Source of the DNA: Akkermansia sp.
GTDB lineage: Bacteria > Verrucomicrobiota > Verrucomicrobiia > Verrucomicrobiales > Akkermansiaceae
Assembly: GCA_017555205.1 (NCBI GenBank)
Contig: JAFZGW010000009.1
Span: 62,001 to 126,000, forward strand
DNA length: 64,000 nt
Direction of reading: 5' to 3'
Shown here: positions 43,507 to 58,500 of the stretch, piece by piece
Layout of the letters: the number at the start of each line of letters is the position of its first letter
Numbering within the stretch: position 1 is the stretch's first letter
Program-made: the position numbers and the translations under genes
Notes under the pieces: generated by a model
Database searches by the model: none
What the model was told of the DNA's origin: nothing
What the model saw: the letters and a program-made list of their open reading frames with translations, nothing else

Positions 43507-46500
43507 TTAGTCCTGCTTACGACGTCTGCGAGCGGCGAGCGCTGCGAGAGCGAGGATACTGAGAGTTGCCGTGGTGGGCTCAGGCACAACGAAGTAGAGC
43601 ATGTGGTGCGAGACGGGGTCCACGTTAATGCCCAGTTCAGCAAGCATTTTGTTAACCTCACTGGAGGAAACCCACTGCAGGGTGATGTCCTTGCCGTTTT
43701 CATCGAACATATAGCGATTGCCATCAGCGAAATCGAAGTTGCCGGCTTCATCTTCGAACATAAAGCGGCCGGTATCTTCCTCACCACCAACCTGAATAGC
43801 AATGAACTCTGCACCGGCTTCTGTGGCATACCAAATCAGGGCGTCCTGGAGCTGAATGGTAAGGCCGGAGCCATCCACATTCACGCCTTGGAACTGATCA
43901 ACCTTAACATGGTAGAAGTCGATGCTTTGGCCTGCGGAGCTTGTTCCGACGTGGTAGTTCTTTCGGTTGTTATCGAAAGTCATTTCCACGGTGGTGTTCA
44001 CGCCGGTTATTGTGGTGGCCGAGGCAAGGTTCGGTTTCACTCCGTTGTTCACATACTCATTAGCCTTGTCATTGGCATCCATGTAGAAGTTATAGCTGCC
44101 ATTTTCCTTGAAGTCCAAGGTTTCCACGACCATGCCACTGCCGGAATTAAGAGTGGTGCCGGTACCGAAGACGATGGAATTCTGCTTGATGAGTACCTGT
44201 TCCTGCATGTTGGTGGAGCAGTTCTCCTCAAGTTCCACCAAACTGTTATGAAGGTGCGTATGGTGGATTGTCGCATCAGTGGGGGCTGTACCGTAGATAT
44301 TGTGAACGGTGATATGCACGTCATGAGCTTCTGTCATGCCGTCTACATCACACAGAGCCACGTTGTAAGCCGTACCACCGATGGAGGCCGTGTGGTTTGT
44401 ATTGTTAACCGTGGTATGAACGTTGGTCATGGTACCATAGTTACCCTCTTCCCGTTTTACGACCCCGTCCATGGTTCGAGCTTCAACGGTGAGCAGGGCG
44501 GCTTCCTGGTCATAATCGATGTGATCCTGTCTCAGTGTACCGGTGCGATCCTCCACACCATAGTTGCCCGTCAGGGAGGTTTTTTCTGCACCGCCCAGTA
44601 TCAGGGCACCGCCGATACCACCCACACTCAGGTTGTTGACGTACTGATTACCATTCTTAACCATCTGCATGGCAGCCTCTTCTCCTTCCACTACAGCATT
44701 CATGGTGTTAGCTTCGGAGTGGTTGTTCAGAATCTGCAGCACAGTATGGTCGGTCACTGTCAGGCGGCCTGTCATTTGGTTATGATTCTGGAGGGCGATA
44801 TATCCCATGAAGTCTGCCTTGCCCAGTTCCTCAGCCGTAGCGCCGGCGCTCATCTGGTCATTATTGAAGAGCAGATTGAGGTTGTTGCCGCTCATGTTTC
44901 CAAGAAGCTGGATGATGCGGCTCTGGTTCAGGTGCTGAGAGTGAGCCAAGTGGTCACCATATTCGTTACCATGGTTGGCATCATCTTCCGCAGAGGTGAT
45001 GTAGGCATCCGGGTTGTAGACGTGTGCGTTGAACGTTACTGCCGAGCCGGTTTCAATTTCTACCTGCTTAGCGGTGTACCAGTCCTGATGGGCGGTGATG
45101 GTGGCACCGTCCTGCAGCTGAACCCAAGCGGCGGGGAAGGTGCCGTTAGACTCAATCTTGGTGCCGGCGCCCACATTGGCCCAAGCATCAACCTTTGTAC
45201 CGGTAAGAGAGGCCGCGGATTCTGCATTGTCCATGGCCAGAATACCATTGTTACCCACGGTAAGCGAGTATACGGTGTTCGGGTTGGTGACCTCACCTAC
45301 CATGATACGTTGTCCGGCGCCCATCATGGTGGTAGTATTGAGTGCACCGGCCTGCATGTCACTTACGAGAAGCACGTGGTCTACCTTGAAGGTGCCGCCA
45401 TTCACATCCAGCACATTAATCCATGCGTTATAGACGCTCTGGGAGGTGTTACCTTCCTTTTGTACGCTCAGGTTGCCGAATTCGCCGTTGCCGTAGTGGT
45501 GGTTTTCCTGGCCTACCTCGGGAGCATCCGCATGAGCATAACCGTAATCCGTGGTCTGCTGGAAGCTGCCATAGCCGAGCACGCCATCATAATCACCATC
45601 CTTGGAGCCGGTGAGCACGAGGGTAAGCGGGTTACGCTCGCTCATGTTCACCACAGAGGAGTTGATGGCACCATCTTCCATGCGGGTGTCGCTTGTGCCC
45701 ATCAGGGTGTTGACATAGGCGTACTGCATGGTATCAGGTGACTGCGCCGTGCCATCAGAGGTTTTCTCGATGGGATCCAGTGCCAGAACTGTGCGCTCAG
45801 TGCCATTGTTGACAGAGAGGTCAATGTTCGCACGAGTCCAGTCCTTATTGGCGGCCACGGTGGTGGTGTTAGCCTTGGCCGTGGTCATGATTTCGAGCTG
45901 TACTCGGCCACCTGCCAGCTGGTCTACCTTAGCGGGGTCATAGCTGTATTCCTGCTTGCCCCAGAGGTTGCCATCCATACGAATGGTACCCGAGAAGCCG
46001 CCGGGGTCCAGTACTTTGTAGACGCCGTAGGTGTATTTACCATCGATTGCTTCCTCCGGCGCTACTGACATGGCTCGCAGAGTTACCACCGTGTTGCTTT
46101 CACCGGAGAGTTTCACCAGCACCAGCTTCATGTCATGAGCATTGGTGAGGTTGGCATTGATATCGGTATCGAAGGTGAGGGCGGAGCCGTTCATGTAGTC
46201 CTTTACGAATACCGTGTTTTCAATGGTGGTGGTGGTCATGCCTTCACCGGTGTAGGCTTCACCGTAATGCGGCCAGTAATCAGCTGTGCGGTCATCTGCG
46301 AAGTCGCCCTGCAGGGTGGCTGCATTGCTGATAGTGATGATGCCGCATTCATTGCCTTCTTTCTTGCCGAAATAGCCGTCACCATAGTAATCCTCATCAT
46401 AGGTGCTGAGCCCCAAGGCAAGGCGGTTCTGCATCACGATTCGGCCGCCTTCCAGCAGGGTGCCGCCGGTGAAGGTGTTGGCCGTAGCAATGACGGCGGT

Positions 46501-49500
46501 ACCGGTACCATATTTCTCAAGATTGGTTTCCCAGTTTGTACCGGGCGCATGTTCTTTCAGTTCTTCTGCCGTGGCATTGCGGATGAGACCATCTCCGAAG
46601 AAGTAGTAGTTGGTTCCATCACATACGCTTGCTGCATTGTTGCTCATGTCGAGGTAATCTGTGTTGATTACCAGAGAAAGCGGCGCCACCTCATCGTTAA
46701 TCTGAACTTTCTGATAATCCAGCCCGAAGCGGTTGTTGATAGCGACCTCTGTGCCATTGCTGGTTACAGTCTGCCAGTTATACGCGGCAAGCTCGGTGCC
46801 TTCATCGAAGTCGTCAATGAGCATGTGCTCCTGCACCGTGCCGGGCATCAGCGGGTTGCGGCCGGCCATCGTGGGGGCATATGTCTGGCCGTCCAGCACG
46901 GCAAGCTCATCATCAAGGTTTTCTACATCTCCGGAGAGAACACCGCCGGTTTGTACACGAACGGATTCATCGGACGTCAGCTTGCTGGCCTCTGTCCATT
47001 CATCGGGGGTGTAAAGGTTACCGAAGAAGACGATGTTGCCATTGCGGAACACGGTGTTTTCTTTCCATCGGTAATCTTGTGCCTTTTCTACGCTGTCAGA
47101 GTGCTCCCATACGATATTGTTGCCGTTGAGCTCAATCATGCCGGACCACGTATTGCGCGGGTCACTGAGCACATTCATGACCAGGTAGTCACGATTTGCT
47201 CCCTCAAACTGAGCATCGTTGATGGTTGTAAGCGTGCCGAAGTAACCCTGACCCAGCGAGATAAGACGCTTGGCGAAGGCTGTGGCATCTTCATTACCCA
47301 CCTGAATAGCATCTGCCTCTGCCAGATAGTAGGTCTTGCTGGCGAAGGGTGAGAGAGCAAAGTTCACGCCGCTGAAGTTGAGGTCGATATCGTTGGAATC
47401 CTCTGTCAACTTCAGGGTGCCGTTCACGTTGAGCAGCACGTTTTCAGAAGGTGCATGAATGTTCGTCAGCTCGATGTTTTTACTCCACAGGTCTGCATTT
47501 TCCACCACGAAGGAGAGGGTGGAGCCTTCAGCCATGTTGATATTGCCGTCCACAACGGCTGCTGTGGGCAGAATGCCGGCTGTCGGGGTGGGGGTGAAAA
47601 TGCGGAAAGTCTTGCCGCTGGCTACCGTTATCTCTGCTGTAGTCTTATTTAACTGATAGTCCAGTGTGTTTGCTCCGGTGCTGGTATCCGTGGTGATATT
47701 ATCCCAGTTTGTAACCTGAGACCAAGCAAACTCTTGGCCTGTCTGAGTATCCGTTTTGCCCTGGTATACACCCAGTGCCAGTGTGCTGCCACCGGTCAAA
47801 TCTACATTGCCGCTGACGCTCAGGTTGTTAAAGCCGAGGGTTCCCTCCTTCACGGCAACATTGATGAGCTCTGCTGAGTGGATGAACTGGCCGGCTGCTC
47901 CATCCTTAACAAGGCTAAGCGCCGTCTCACCCATCATGTGGTCGGAGTAGCGATCTCTGATGTAGGTGTTATCGGTGTTGGTGGGGGCTTCATCGAAACC
48001 ATCACCATACATCACGTGAGCGTCCTGAGCGCCTGCATAGGACTGTCTGAAGCCCAAGGCCCCTGAGAATACATAGTTTCTGGAGGCATCCTTTTCGTGC
48101 TCACCCAGAGTCAGGGTGGAGGCTGCTTCCGCTACTGCGCGTACGTGCCACACTTCATCGTGCTGTGCAATGGAGCCGAAGCCGTAAGAACCGGCGCTGC
48201 CGCCTGTTGCAGTCTGGGTCATCCAGTGCTTCCAAGCTGAGCCGATGAAGTCTGCTTCCAGACCTCGCAGCCCCACGTCACCTTTCAGCACAAGAATATC
48301 ATTATAGGTTTGGCGGGTTCCGCTGTCGTTAATCCCCAAGGCGGAGAGCTCGGTGCCTGTTACGCTGTGGCGAGTCATATCAAGCACAGCGTACTGCAGC
48401 TTGTTATCGCTGAGGTTGAGCTGTACCGTACCACCTGTGCGGTTTGCTGTCCTATTGGATTCCAGCGGGGAGGTATTAATGGTGTTTTCCATCACGACCG
48501 TACCGGAGAAGGTGCTTTCGCGGTTTCCGGTAGCGGTAGAATCGTTCATGATGAAGGCGCACACGTAGCTCTGGTCCTGGTAACGTTCATTGTTGTTGTA
48601 CCAGGATGAAGAGTAACCGATAAGGTGAAGAACATCATCATCATTGCCGGTACCCTGAAGCGCACCGCTCATGGTCAGCTGGCGCCAGTGGCGGGGTACG
48701 CTCAGCAGGTTGCTGTTCGCGCCGTGGAACGTTGAGTAGGCAAAGGAGATGGAAAGGTGGTTACCCGTGGCGTATGAGCCGAGAGCACTCTGGTTGTTGT
48801 TGTATTCACCCAGGCCGGTGTCTACCATCACAATATCGTTGGTGATAGTGGGCTGGCGGAAACCGGAGGCCATTTCATCACTGTAGTTACAGCATACCAG
48901 AATTTCAGCACCTCGGCGGTACAAATCGTATTGAAGTGAGTTGTTGACCGTTTGGGTGCGGTCGCCGGCATTATTGTTAGTCTGGTTAGCGTAGACCGGC
49001 AGATCCCATACCTGGTCAGAGTGCACCTTCAGAGTGCCATAACCCAAGGCGTTCACTTCACCCACGAAGATGCCGCCATCCTGCACATCTACGTCACCGG
49101 AGAATGTGTTGTAGGCACTGAGAACCAGCAGGGCATCACCCGTTTTGACAATGCCTGTCTGGCTTATCATGTTTCCTTGAGAATCGTAGACGTCCGTCAG
49201 ACCCTCTGTCGCGGAACCGATGAACGCGTAGCCGAACCACATTCGAGCCTCATTGTCTCGGGTTACAAAGCCCTTGTTTTCATCGGCCGTGACGAAGATT
49301 GTGCCCGGAGCAACGGACTGAACGACCGGCATGCCATTATTATCGTAAATGGTATTGGTCTGCAGCATCACCTTGCGGGCATCCTGCACCACTTCATTGC
49401 CGTGCATGTCCGTATCTGCGAAGATGGCACCGCTACCGTTGACGAAGACACCGGCTCCGGCGCCGTTGGATTGCTCATGCCAGCCGGTACCTTCTGCTGA

Positions 49501-52500
49501 GTAGTCGGCTCGCCAAGTGTTGCCGAGCACCAGGCCGGGTGCGCAGGAGGATGTGGTGGACGTGGAGCCGCTCCAGATGAAGCCACCGGCGCCTACTTGT
49601 CCTTCCTCTGCTACATCAAACTTGATGCGCGCACCACCGGGGTCCGAAATGACGGTGCCGACGAGTGCGGGCTTGGAGGTGTTCGGATCGGTAATGATGA
49701 ATCGACCGCCTTCAATATCAACGTATTTGCCGTTTTCACCAAATTGGGCGAAGGAAATGATATCGCCGGCCTCTACCTCATAAGGCAGCTTCAACTCAGT
49801 TACACCGCCGAGGGTGAAGCCCATGTGGGTGAAGGAGAAGATGTTTGAATCTTTTGTCAACCCACTGTCGGTGAAATCCATGGAGAGCGGGGTGCTCCAT
49901 ACGACATTGGCGCCGCGCTGACCCAGCATGTCTACAGTTCCCTTATCAAGGTCCTTGAAAATGTAACCACCCTTGATGGCGACATCTGTGCTGTTATTCG
50001 TGGCGGAGGTGCTGATGGAAATACCGTTGGTAGCAGCTACGCTGGCATTGAGGAACCAATCCATGCTGGAGTCATCATCACCATGCAGGATTGTGGTGTT
50101 GGCGTACACATCGTTATATGATACCAGCACGCCGTCGTTGCCAAGCTCGAGAGTCTTGGTTTCCAGTAGGCCTTCAGCAGTAGCTCGCCCACCTGTTACG
50201 CTCATGGTATCGTTTACAATCAACAGGCCGCGGCTGGTGAAGTCACCACCGGACACACGGAGTGTGGAAATTTGAGCGCCCTCACTCACTCGCTTCAAGC
50301 CTGTGATTTCTGTACCCGTGGTCAGGGTGCCGCCTGAAATATCTACCCACCCGGCGTTGCCGGCTTGGAAGCGAACTGCGTGCACATCACCACCGGTCAT
50401 GTTCATGATACCGGTTATATTCATATTCCCGGCGGTGATGCTACCACCGTTAATCATGGCCACATCCAAGGTGGCATCTGTGGCACTCACAGTGCCTGCG
50501 TCTATCATAGTGGCGTATGCCGTAAGCTCACGAGCATCGATTACGCCGCCCTGCATCTGAAGCATTTCCATGACGGCATGCCCTCGGTCAGCGAAGGTAC
50601 CGCCATACATGACGGCTGATTTGATGTCGGCGTCACCGCTGTTCAGTGTGCCACCATTGATGGTAAGGGCATTGATAACGCCGGATTCCGTCATCATGCC
50701 TTCACCGGTAAGGTTCAGGGTGCCGGTTTCTATCGTGCCGCTGTTAACTGTTAGATAGTCAGCCTGCAGGTCACGCTGGAACTCCAGCGTGCCTCCATTC
50801 ATTTCGACTGAATAAAGGTTTTTGGCGTCCAGCGTGAATGTCTGGCCGTTGTTGCCGGTTTTCACGAGGCTGAGCATGCGTCCCTCCGTATCAGTCGTTT
50901 TATTGAGCTGATTATCGTAGTAGTACGCATAGCCGTCCACTTTGCCGCTGTAGATGTACTTGTAAAGGCCGCTCTCTTCGCCCAGCGTCAGGGTATAGTT
51001 GCCCTGAGTTGTGAGCATGGCGTTCTCCGAGTTGCTGACAATACCCTTGGCGGAGGCATCACCGGTAAGAGCGATGATGGTGTTTGCCGAGCTTTCAGCC
51101 GTGCTGTCGGCATCGTAAATGCTGTCGATGGGGAAGGAGCCGATATCAACAACCGTGGCACGCCAGCGGTCGTTGCCCATATTGAGCTGAACTTCGCCGC
51201 CCTCGGCATTGGTGACACTCAGGCGACCATCAAGTATGGCCTCCTGCTGCCCCACGAAATCGAATACAGTTGCACCTTCCTGATTGTGAGCCACCAGCTG
51301 AAGTTCACCCTGACCACCCACTGCACCGGAGAAGGTGACGTAGGCGTTCGTGTTCTCGGCATGCAGGCGTGCTGCGCCGGCTCCGCCATCAGGGTTGAGC
51401 ACCAGAGTGCCGTCGTAGTCGGCTGTCTTGTCCGAGTGCTCATCGCTTACCAAGTATAGCTCAGAGCCACCGCGCAGGTAAATCTTGTTGAGTTCTTCGG
51501 GGGAAATTTCTTTACCGTTCCAGTTGTAGTCACCGTTGTAGGTCGCTTCATTCAGGCCGGTGAGTCCATCAGCCCCACTCTTTACCCACATCTTGTGACC
51601 GGCTGTTACTTCGGAGTAAACTTCCGTAATGATGAGCTGCAGAATATTGCTTGTAGGGTCAATATGTACCTCGGCATTGTAAAGTAGGTTATGGCTACTG
51701 GATACCTTGGCATGGCCGAGCGCAAGCCCGCTAAGTTGGCTGGAGGAGAGCTGGGCCAAGTTGATAATCTGGCCGTTGGTCAGCACGGCGTTGAAGCCAG
51801 TAAGCGTGAAGTTATCCTGAATGCTCAGGCTGATGCCTTCGCCGATGTTGAGGAACGGGCCGTTCTCGCCACGAGCAAAGTCCTTGAGCTCAATGCGCTG
51901 CGGTGCCGTCCAGACGTACGGTTCTGCGCCTTCTTCCAATTCGCCTGTGCGGAGAATGTGAGCCTGATCGCCGCCCACAGCACCCATCAGGTTGTTACCT
52001 GTGAGGGTGAGAGAATCCGTAATCGTTACATTTGAGCCAATGTTCCAGATACTGCTGGTATTCAGATTAGCGCTGTCAATAGTGGTTTCACCCAGTGTAG
52101 TGAGTTCTCCGACCTTGAGGTTCAGGTGGTCTGCAACCAGAGCCTGAGTGAAGGTGAGTTTACCCCCTTCCATGTTGATATGGTGCAGGGAATTACTGCC
52201 TTGGAAAATCTGGGTGTTAGTACCTATTTTGGTGATGCTCAGGTTATTGTTCACAGCGTTGTTCACTGTGACGATGCTGCCTTCATCATACTCTCCGCCG
52301 GTATAGATGGTATCACTACCGAGAGTACCATTGTAAATGAAAACATCTTCAGCCTTGTCGCTGCCGAGGGTCAGGTTGAACTGGCCGCTGGCTGTGACTC
52401 CGCTGCCGTCTGCACCACCTATAAGCCCCTTAATCTGAGCGTTGCCTTCCAGAGCCAGCACTGTGGCATGGGCGCGCCCTTCTTCAGAATCGGCATCATA

Positions 52501-55500
52501 GATGCTGTCCATCGAAGTCGGCGTCAGGTTCATCACCGTATTTTTCCAGCGGGAATCTACGCTGCCCGCTTCCGTTGCGCCATGGCCGATGCTGAGCTGA
52601 ATAGCGCCCCCGTTGGGGTTAACCAGATTAAGTTCGCCGCTGAACCATTCAGGTTTGGGTGTACTGTTGGTGAAGTCGAAGACGGTAGCACCGTTGCTGT
52701 TGTGAGCTACCAGTTGCAGGTTACCCTCGCCGGTGATGTGCCCACGGAAATCCCAATAGCCTGCCGTGTTTTCCGCATGTATCTGAGTGGTTCCCTCACC
52801 GGGAAGAATTGAGATGTTGCTGGTCAGAATTCCCAAGCTGTTGGAGATGTCGCCGCTGCGCACATACAACTCGGCGTTGCCAGTGAGCTGCAGTTGCACC
52901 ATCTTATAGCCCTTATCGAGATATTCTGTCTCATTAATCCAGCTCCCGCTGGCAATATCATACTCCGCTCCCAGTTTACCAATCTGCGGAGCACCGGTTT
53001 CAGCGCTGCTGTACACCCACATCTTGTCACCGTTCCCGGCGTCAAAGGGCGTGCGGTTTATGGTAATTTGCACAAGACCGTTGGTGTCGGTCACGGTGGC
53101 AGCGTACATATTACCCAAGCCGTCGGTTATTTCCAGCTCGCGTTCTCCGGTGTAGCTGGCTCCTGTACCCAGTCCCGCATAGTTGAAGGTGTTGACCTCG
53201 GTGAGATCCAGATTGTTGAATGTGATGCTGGCTCCCAGATTGAGCTTCAGCCCGGACACGGTAAAGATGGGGGTGTTGGAGTCAATCAGATTGTAACCGT
53301 TGAAGGTAATGGTGTCCGGCATGTTAATGGCCGCAGCTTTGCCGGAGCCAATAAGGGTAATGCTTTCGGTACCGGTGTTGGCGGTGAGGGTCAGATTGCT
53401 GACGTTATTAGTACCGCTCACCGTCCATGAACTGCCTTCATGGAGATTGAGGGTGAGTATGTCTGCCGTTTTTGTGTGCAGAGCACCGCCCTGTAGGGTA
53501 ACTTGTGCATAATCGGATGCATCCATGTGCCCGCTGACGCTCAGCGTGCCTTGAATAATGGTGTCCGTAGTGCGGCCTTCAGAGCCTTGTAAGTCGAGGT
53601 TGCCGCGCACGGTCATGGAGGCCTGTTCACCAATGTTTGCACTACCGGTGATGGTGGCGTCTTGGCTGACGCTGATAGAGCCTCCGCGCTGCTGCAAGGC
53701 GAACAGCTGCAGTTCGCGAGCTGAGGTTTCGCCTGCATTCTGGGTGAATGTGCCGGCATGGAGCAGGTTACTTACCTGCAGCTTGCCTGCATTGATGGTG
53801 ATGGTACCCAGCTGAGGATTATATGCTGTGTCCTGCGTGGCTGTCCGCAGGTCGCCGATAACGTTCAGGCGGCCATCATTCAGTGTGATGTGGCGTGTAT
53901 TGAGGCCGTCGCGGAACTCCAGCAGACCTTTATCTATAGTGGTGGAAGCACTGATTTCCGTGGCTCTGGTGAACGCCTGAGTATTGGTGCCGGTTTTGGT
54001 AAGGCTGGTGAGTCGGCTGTGGCCGCCATACACGTAGGTATTTCTGCTATCGTTACCCAGCGTCAGCATACCGGTATCACCTTCCAGATATGACTTGTCG
54101 TCACCGCCGGCCAAACCGGCCAAATCCGTGGCGCCGATGAGCAGCAGGGTCTTGCGACTTGGGGTAACGGTGCTGCCGTGATAACTCACATCGCTGAAGT
54201 CCACGACCGTCGTGTCCCATGTGCGGGTGCGGGCGTTACCGAGACTCAGCTTTACATCACCACCTTCGGAGGACATATAAAGTCGCCCGGTGAAATTATC
54301 GCCCACGTCAAAGCTGAAAAGGGTTTCGGTGCGGCTATCAGTATTTACACCATGAAGAAGCAGGGAGCCGGAGCCGGTAAGCTCAGTTACGCGCAGGGAT
54401 TGCAGACGTTCGTCGGCAATGTCTGACTCCGGGTTGGTCATGTCCTCATAGGTGCTCAGAATTGCTCTGTCGCCGCCTTTTGTGGTGCTGACGATGTTGA
54501 GCTTGCCCATGAAGTCGTTACCGCGGTCTTCATTACGGCGGTCAAGAACGAACTCTGCACTTTCATAGAGGTTAATCTGCGGGGTGCCGTCCAGCAGGGT
54601 CTTATCCGTAGTTGCAGCAGAGGTGGAATCATGTACTGCGAGAACACCGCCTTTGATGGTGATGCCGCCGCTCACTTCCAGCGGGTTGTTGTTACCCTGT
54701 TCAAACACCTGGCGGTTGGTGCCTATTTTTACCAGACCGGTCAAATTGTTGAAGGCCCCTTCAAAGCTGAAGACTTCGTCGCTGTAGTTACCAATGGTAA
54801 GTGTGTGCCCGCCGCCGTTAATGATGGCTTTGCCCTGAGTGCCGTTATCCAAGGCTCCCACGTGACCATCACTTGTTAAGGTAAGGTGAATTGCGCTGGC
54901 AGCAGTTGCTCCGTTACTGAAAACACTATCGTATGCAACCGGTGTGAAATCGATGATGGAATTGCTCAGTCCGCTGCCTGCTACATTCAGATTCGCAATG
55001 CGATTATCCGCAGAAAGGAAGATTCTTCCCTGAAGTTTGGAGGCATCGCCTACGCTGAAATTGGTGGTATTGGCGCTGTGACCGCGAAGTAGAACATCTC
55101 CGGAACCCTCCAAGGCGGCTATGCTCACGTTAGTGGTACCGGTATCATAGGCTGCGATGACGGAGTACGCATCTTCTCCCATGTCCTTCGCCAGTATGAG
55201 ACCGGCATAGGCCGTGCCACCCAGATACAGGGCTGTGCCTTCATCCACTTGAATGACGCGCAGCTGACCGCTCACGACATCATCGCCCCTATCCGTAGAG
55301 AGGTTGCTTGTGTAGGTGCCGGCCGGGAACTGATTCGTCGTCCAGAGGGAAACTCCGTTCTGCGTACGCCATTGAGCATTGTTAGCGGAGCCTTCATTGC
55401 TCATTTTGTATGTATAACGAGAGGAGTTGCCGCTGCGGGTTATCTGTGCCGCACCGCTGGCGGTAAGACCATCGCTTTCGATAAATACGGCAGCAATCCC

Positions 55501-58500
55501 TTCCGTTATGAGGTCGGCTCGTGTTTCAACGCCTGTGACGGTGAGGAGGAGGATGTTGTCCTTCGTTGTGGTAACCCCCAATGTGTAGAGCTGGGTTTCC
55601 CCTGCGACGGTGACTGTGCTCTGCCCGGTATAGCTGGCGCCGCTGCCCAGTGTGGCGAAGTTGATGGTGGTGCCGGCGGCAAGTTCACTGCTCAGCCCCT
55701 CCAGTGAAAGACTGTTTCCGAAAGAGAAAGTCAGGTTTTCCAGATTCAGCCAAGCATTTGTTCCGCCGATAGTGCCGACGTTGAAAGTGGTGTTAGCTGT
55801 CCAGGTTACGTCATCGCCGGCGCCGCGGATGGTGCCGGTGCCGTTGGTCAATGTCAGTGTGCCGATGTTTTCGCTGCCGCTGAGAACCCAGGTAGCTCCG
55901 CCATTCAGGGTGAGGGCGGAGATATTGGTTGTGCCGCTTGTGCTCAGCGTGGCGCCTTGGGCAATGCTGAGGTTTTCCGCGTCCAATGTGCCGCTTGTAC
56001 CCAGCGTGCCAGCATTTACGGAGATGCGGTCAACTGAAATGCTGCCGGTGAAGTGCTGAGTATTGGTGCCGATTTTCTCCAGTGCGGCCAAATCGTTCAC
56101 TGTGCCCCCGAAGTTGTAGGTCTCATCATTATCTCGACCTACGCTCAGGGTGTGATTATTGCCGTTGACCGCGGCATTAGTGGTAGAACCGTTATTCAAG
56201 CCGCCCACTGTAGAATCATCATTCAGAACGAGGGTGGATTTGCTCGCAGAGCCGGAACCGAAGGGGGTGGTATATGCTGTGGGCGTGAAGTCCACTACCG
56301 TATTCGCCAAGGATTGTCCGGCGGTGTTCAAATTCACCGCTGTGTTTTGTGAAGACATGAAAATCCGCCCGTCAAAGGCTGAGGCGTCTCCAAAGCTGAA
56401 TGTCGTGGCGCTGTTGTGACCACGCAGGAGCACGTCGCCGCTGCCTTGCAGGTGCGCAATGTTGATTTCATCGTATGTCGAGTCATAGGACGCGATGACA
56501 GCGTGGTTGTTATCCGTGTTATCCGCTTCTATGTGGACAATGCCGTTATAGGCACCATAATCATGCCCGATGTACAGAGCGTTGCCCTCGTCTACCTGAA
56601 TGATGCCAATCTTTCCACTCACGACATCTGAGCCGCTGTCAGTGTAGGTGGCGTTGCTGTTCATGCTGGCGGGGAATTCTTCCGAAGCCCAGAAGGATAC
56701 GGCATTTCCGGCCGAACGCCACTCGGCATTGTTGGCAGAGCCTCTGTTGTTGTGGGTGTAGGTAGTTGACCAGTTTCCGGAGCGTGTGATAGACGTAGCG
56801 CCGCTTGCCGTTAAGCCGTCACTGCCGGAGATGCGGATGGCAAGAATGCCGTTAGCTATGATATCCGGTTCCACCGGAGGAGTGTAGGCCTCACCGAGGG
56901 TGAACTGCAGTACTCCGCCGTTATTACTGGCCGTGATGTTGTACGCATAGCTGCCGTGCTTAATGTAGAAATCATCGCTGATTTCATAACCGGCACCGCT
57001 GCCGATGGTGGCAAAGTTGATGATTGCCCCATTCTCTACGGCTCCGGAATAGCCGGTGAGTGTCAGGCTGCTGCCAAGCCGGAGTGTGAGGTTGGAAAGT
57101 GTGAAGAATGGTGCCGAGCCGGAAATTCCGGTGACATCCAGTGTGGAGGGAGCCTCCCACACCACGTTGCTGCTGCCGCCGGCGATGGTGGCTCCGCTGC
57201 CATAGGTGAGTTGCAGTGTCTCGGTGGAGGTGCTGTCGGTCACGCTCCATGTTGCGCCGCCGCTCAGCTCCACTGAGGTGAAGGCTCCTCCTCCATGGGT
57301 GCCGAGTGTGCCGCCCTGAATGGAAAGGACTTCTGTGCCGATGGTGCTGGTGAAGATTTGGGTGCTGTTGCCAAACTTGACGAGTTTTTCCAAATCATTT
57401 GTGGCACCACCATAGGTAAAGCTGCCGGAGTTTGTGCCCACGTTCAGGGTGTGGCCGTTACCCGTGATTTCGGCGTATTGAGTCGTTCCATTGCGCAGGG
57501 CTGCCACAGTGGAATCCCCATTCAGGTAAAGAACCTGTTTTGCCGGCTCTGTACCGGTAGTGTCCAGAAGGCTGTTACTGTAAGCTTTGTTGCGTGTAAA
57601 GTCAAAGGTGGCGTTCTGCCAGCCCTTGCCGTTAGCATTTACTTGAACCGTTCCTCCATTGGAGGTCATGTAGACAGTACCGGCAAAGGTGTTGTTGGAT
57701 ACAGTGAATGTGCTTGTGTCGCTGGTGTTGTGGCCGCGCAGAAGAAGCTGGCCGCTGCCGGTAAGTGTGCCGATTTGCAGGCTGCGAGCTCCGGTTCTGG
57801 CGGAGCCAATGGCGGCCATGGAGCTTCCGGCATTGGTGATGTTTACGGTGCCGTTGAAGTCGTTGTCGCTGGTGGTGTAATCGTACAGGTAGAGTGATGA
57901 ACCGCCCTGAATGTTGATGGTCGTAAGTGTCTTGTTATTGATGGCCGTGCCTCCGCTGTATCGGCCATTGCTTGCACTGGAAACGCTGATGTTGCCTTCT
58001 CTGCTGTAGGAGTTGGTGTTGTGCGTTTTTGTGTTGTCCTTCATACGCACCGCCGCATTCTGGCCGCTGACAATAGTCAGCGTGTTGCCTTCGAATGAGG
58101 CGGTAACAGGTGTGTCCGCTGCTCTGGCGGAGCCGGAGGGCGCTGCAAAAGTTGTTCCGCCGAGTGTCTGCACAGGGCTGAAAGCACTGTCAGCAGAGTC
58201 GCCGTCGTTGCTGCCGTTTGACGCCGTTTCTCCGGATGTGCTGAGAGGGGACGTAGCCCCGTTGTTTGCAGGTGTTGTTGTGTCGGTTGAGGCTTCTACA
58301 AGACCTGGGGTGGCGCAGAGGTTGTAGCGAAGCGTGATAGGTTCTTCCGTGTGGCTGAGCAGCACTGCCTCATGGCCGGCATCGGGTTGGTCAACTTGTG
58401 CAATCTGCTGCTGCTGAGATTGGGGCTGTTGGGCGGGCGTATACCTCACATACTCTCTCGAGTGTGAGTGCCTATTGGTGTTGGAGCTGTCGGAGCTGCT

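Noticed and set aside
43603..45741. 712-codon plus-strand open frame opposite the giant gene
   Set aside because: Long antisense frames arise from the codon bias of the minus-strand gene. It has no recognisable domain, and the sense frame has clear repeats and a PEP-CTERM end.
46135..47352. 405-codon plus-strand open frame opposite the giant gene
   Set aside because: Same explanation: antisense shadow of a low-stop-frequency coding region.
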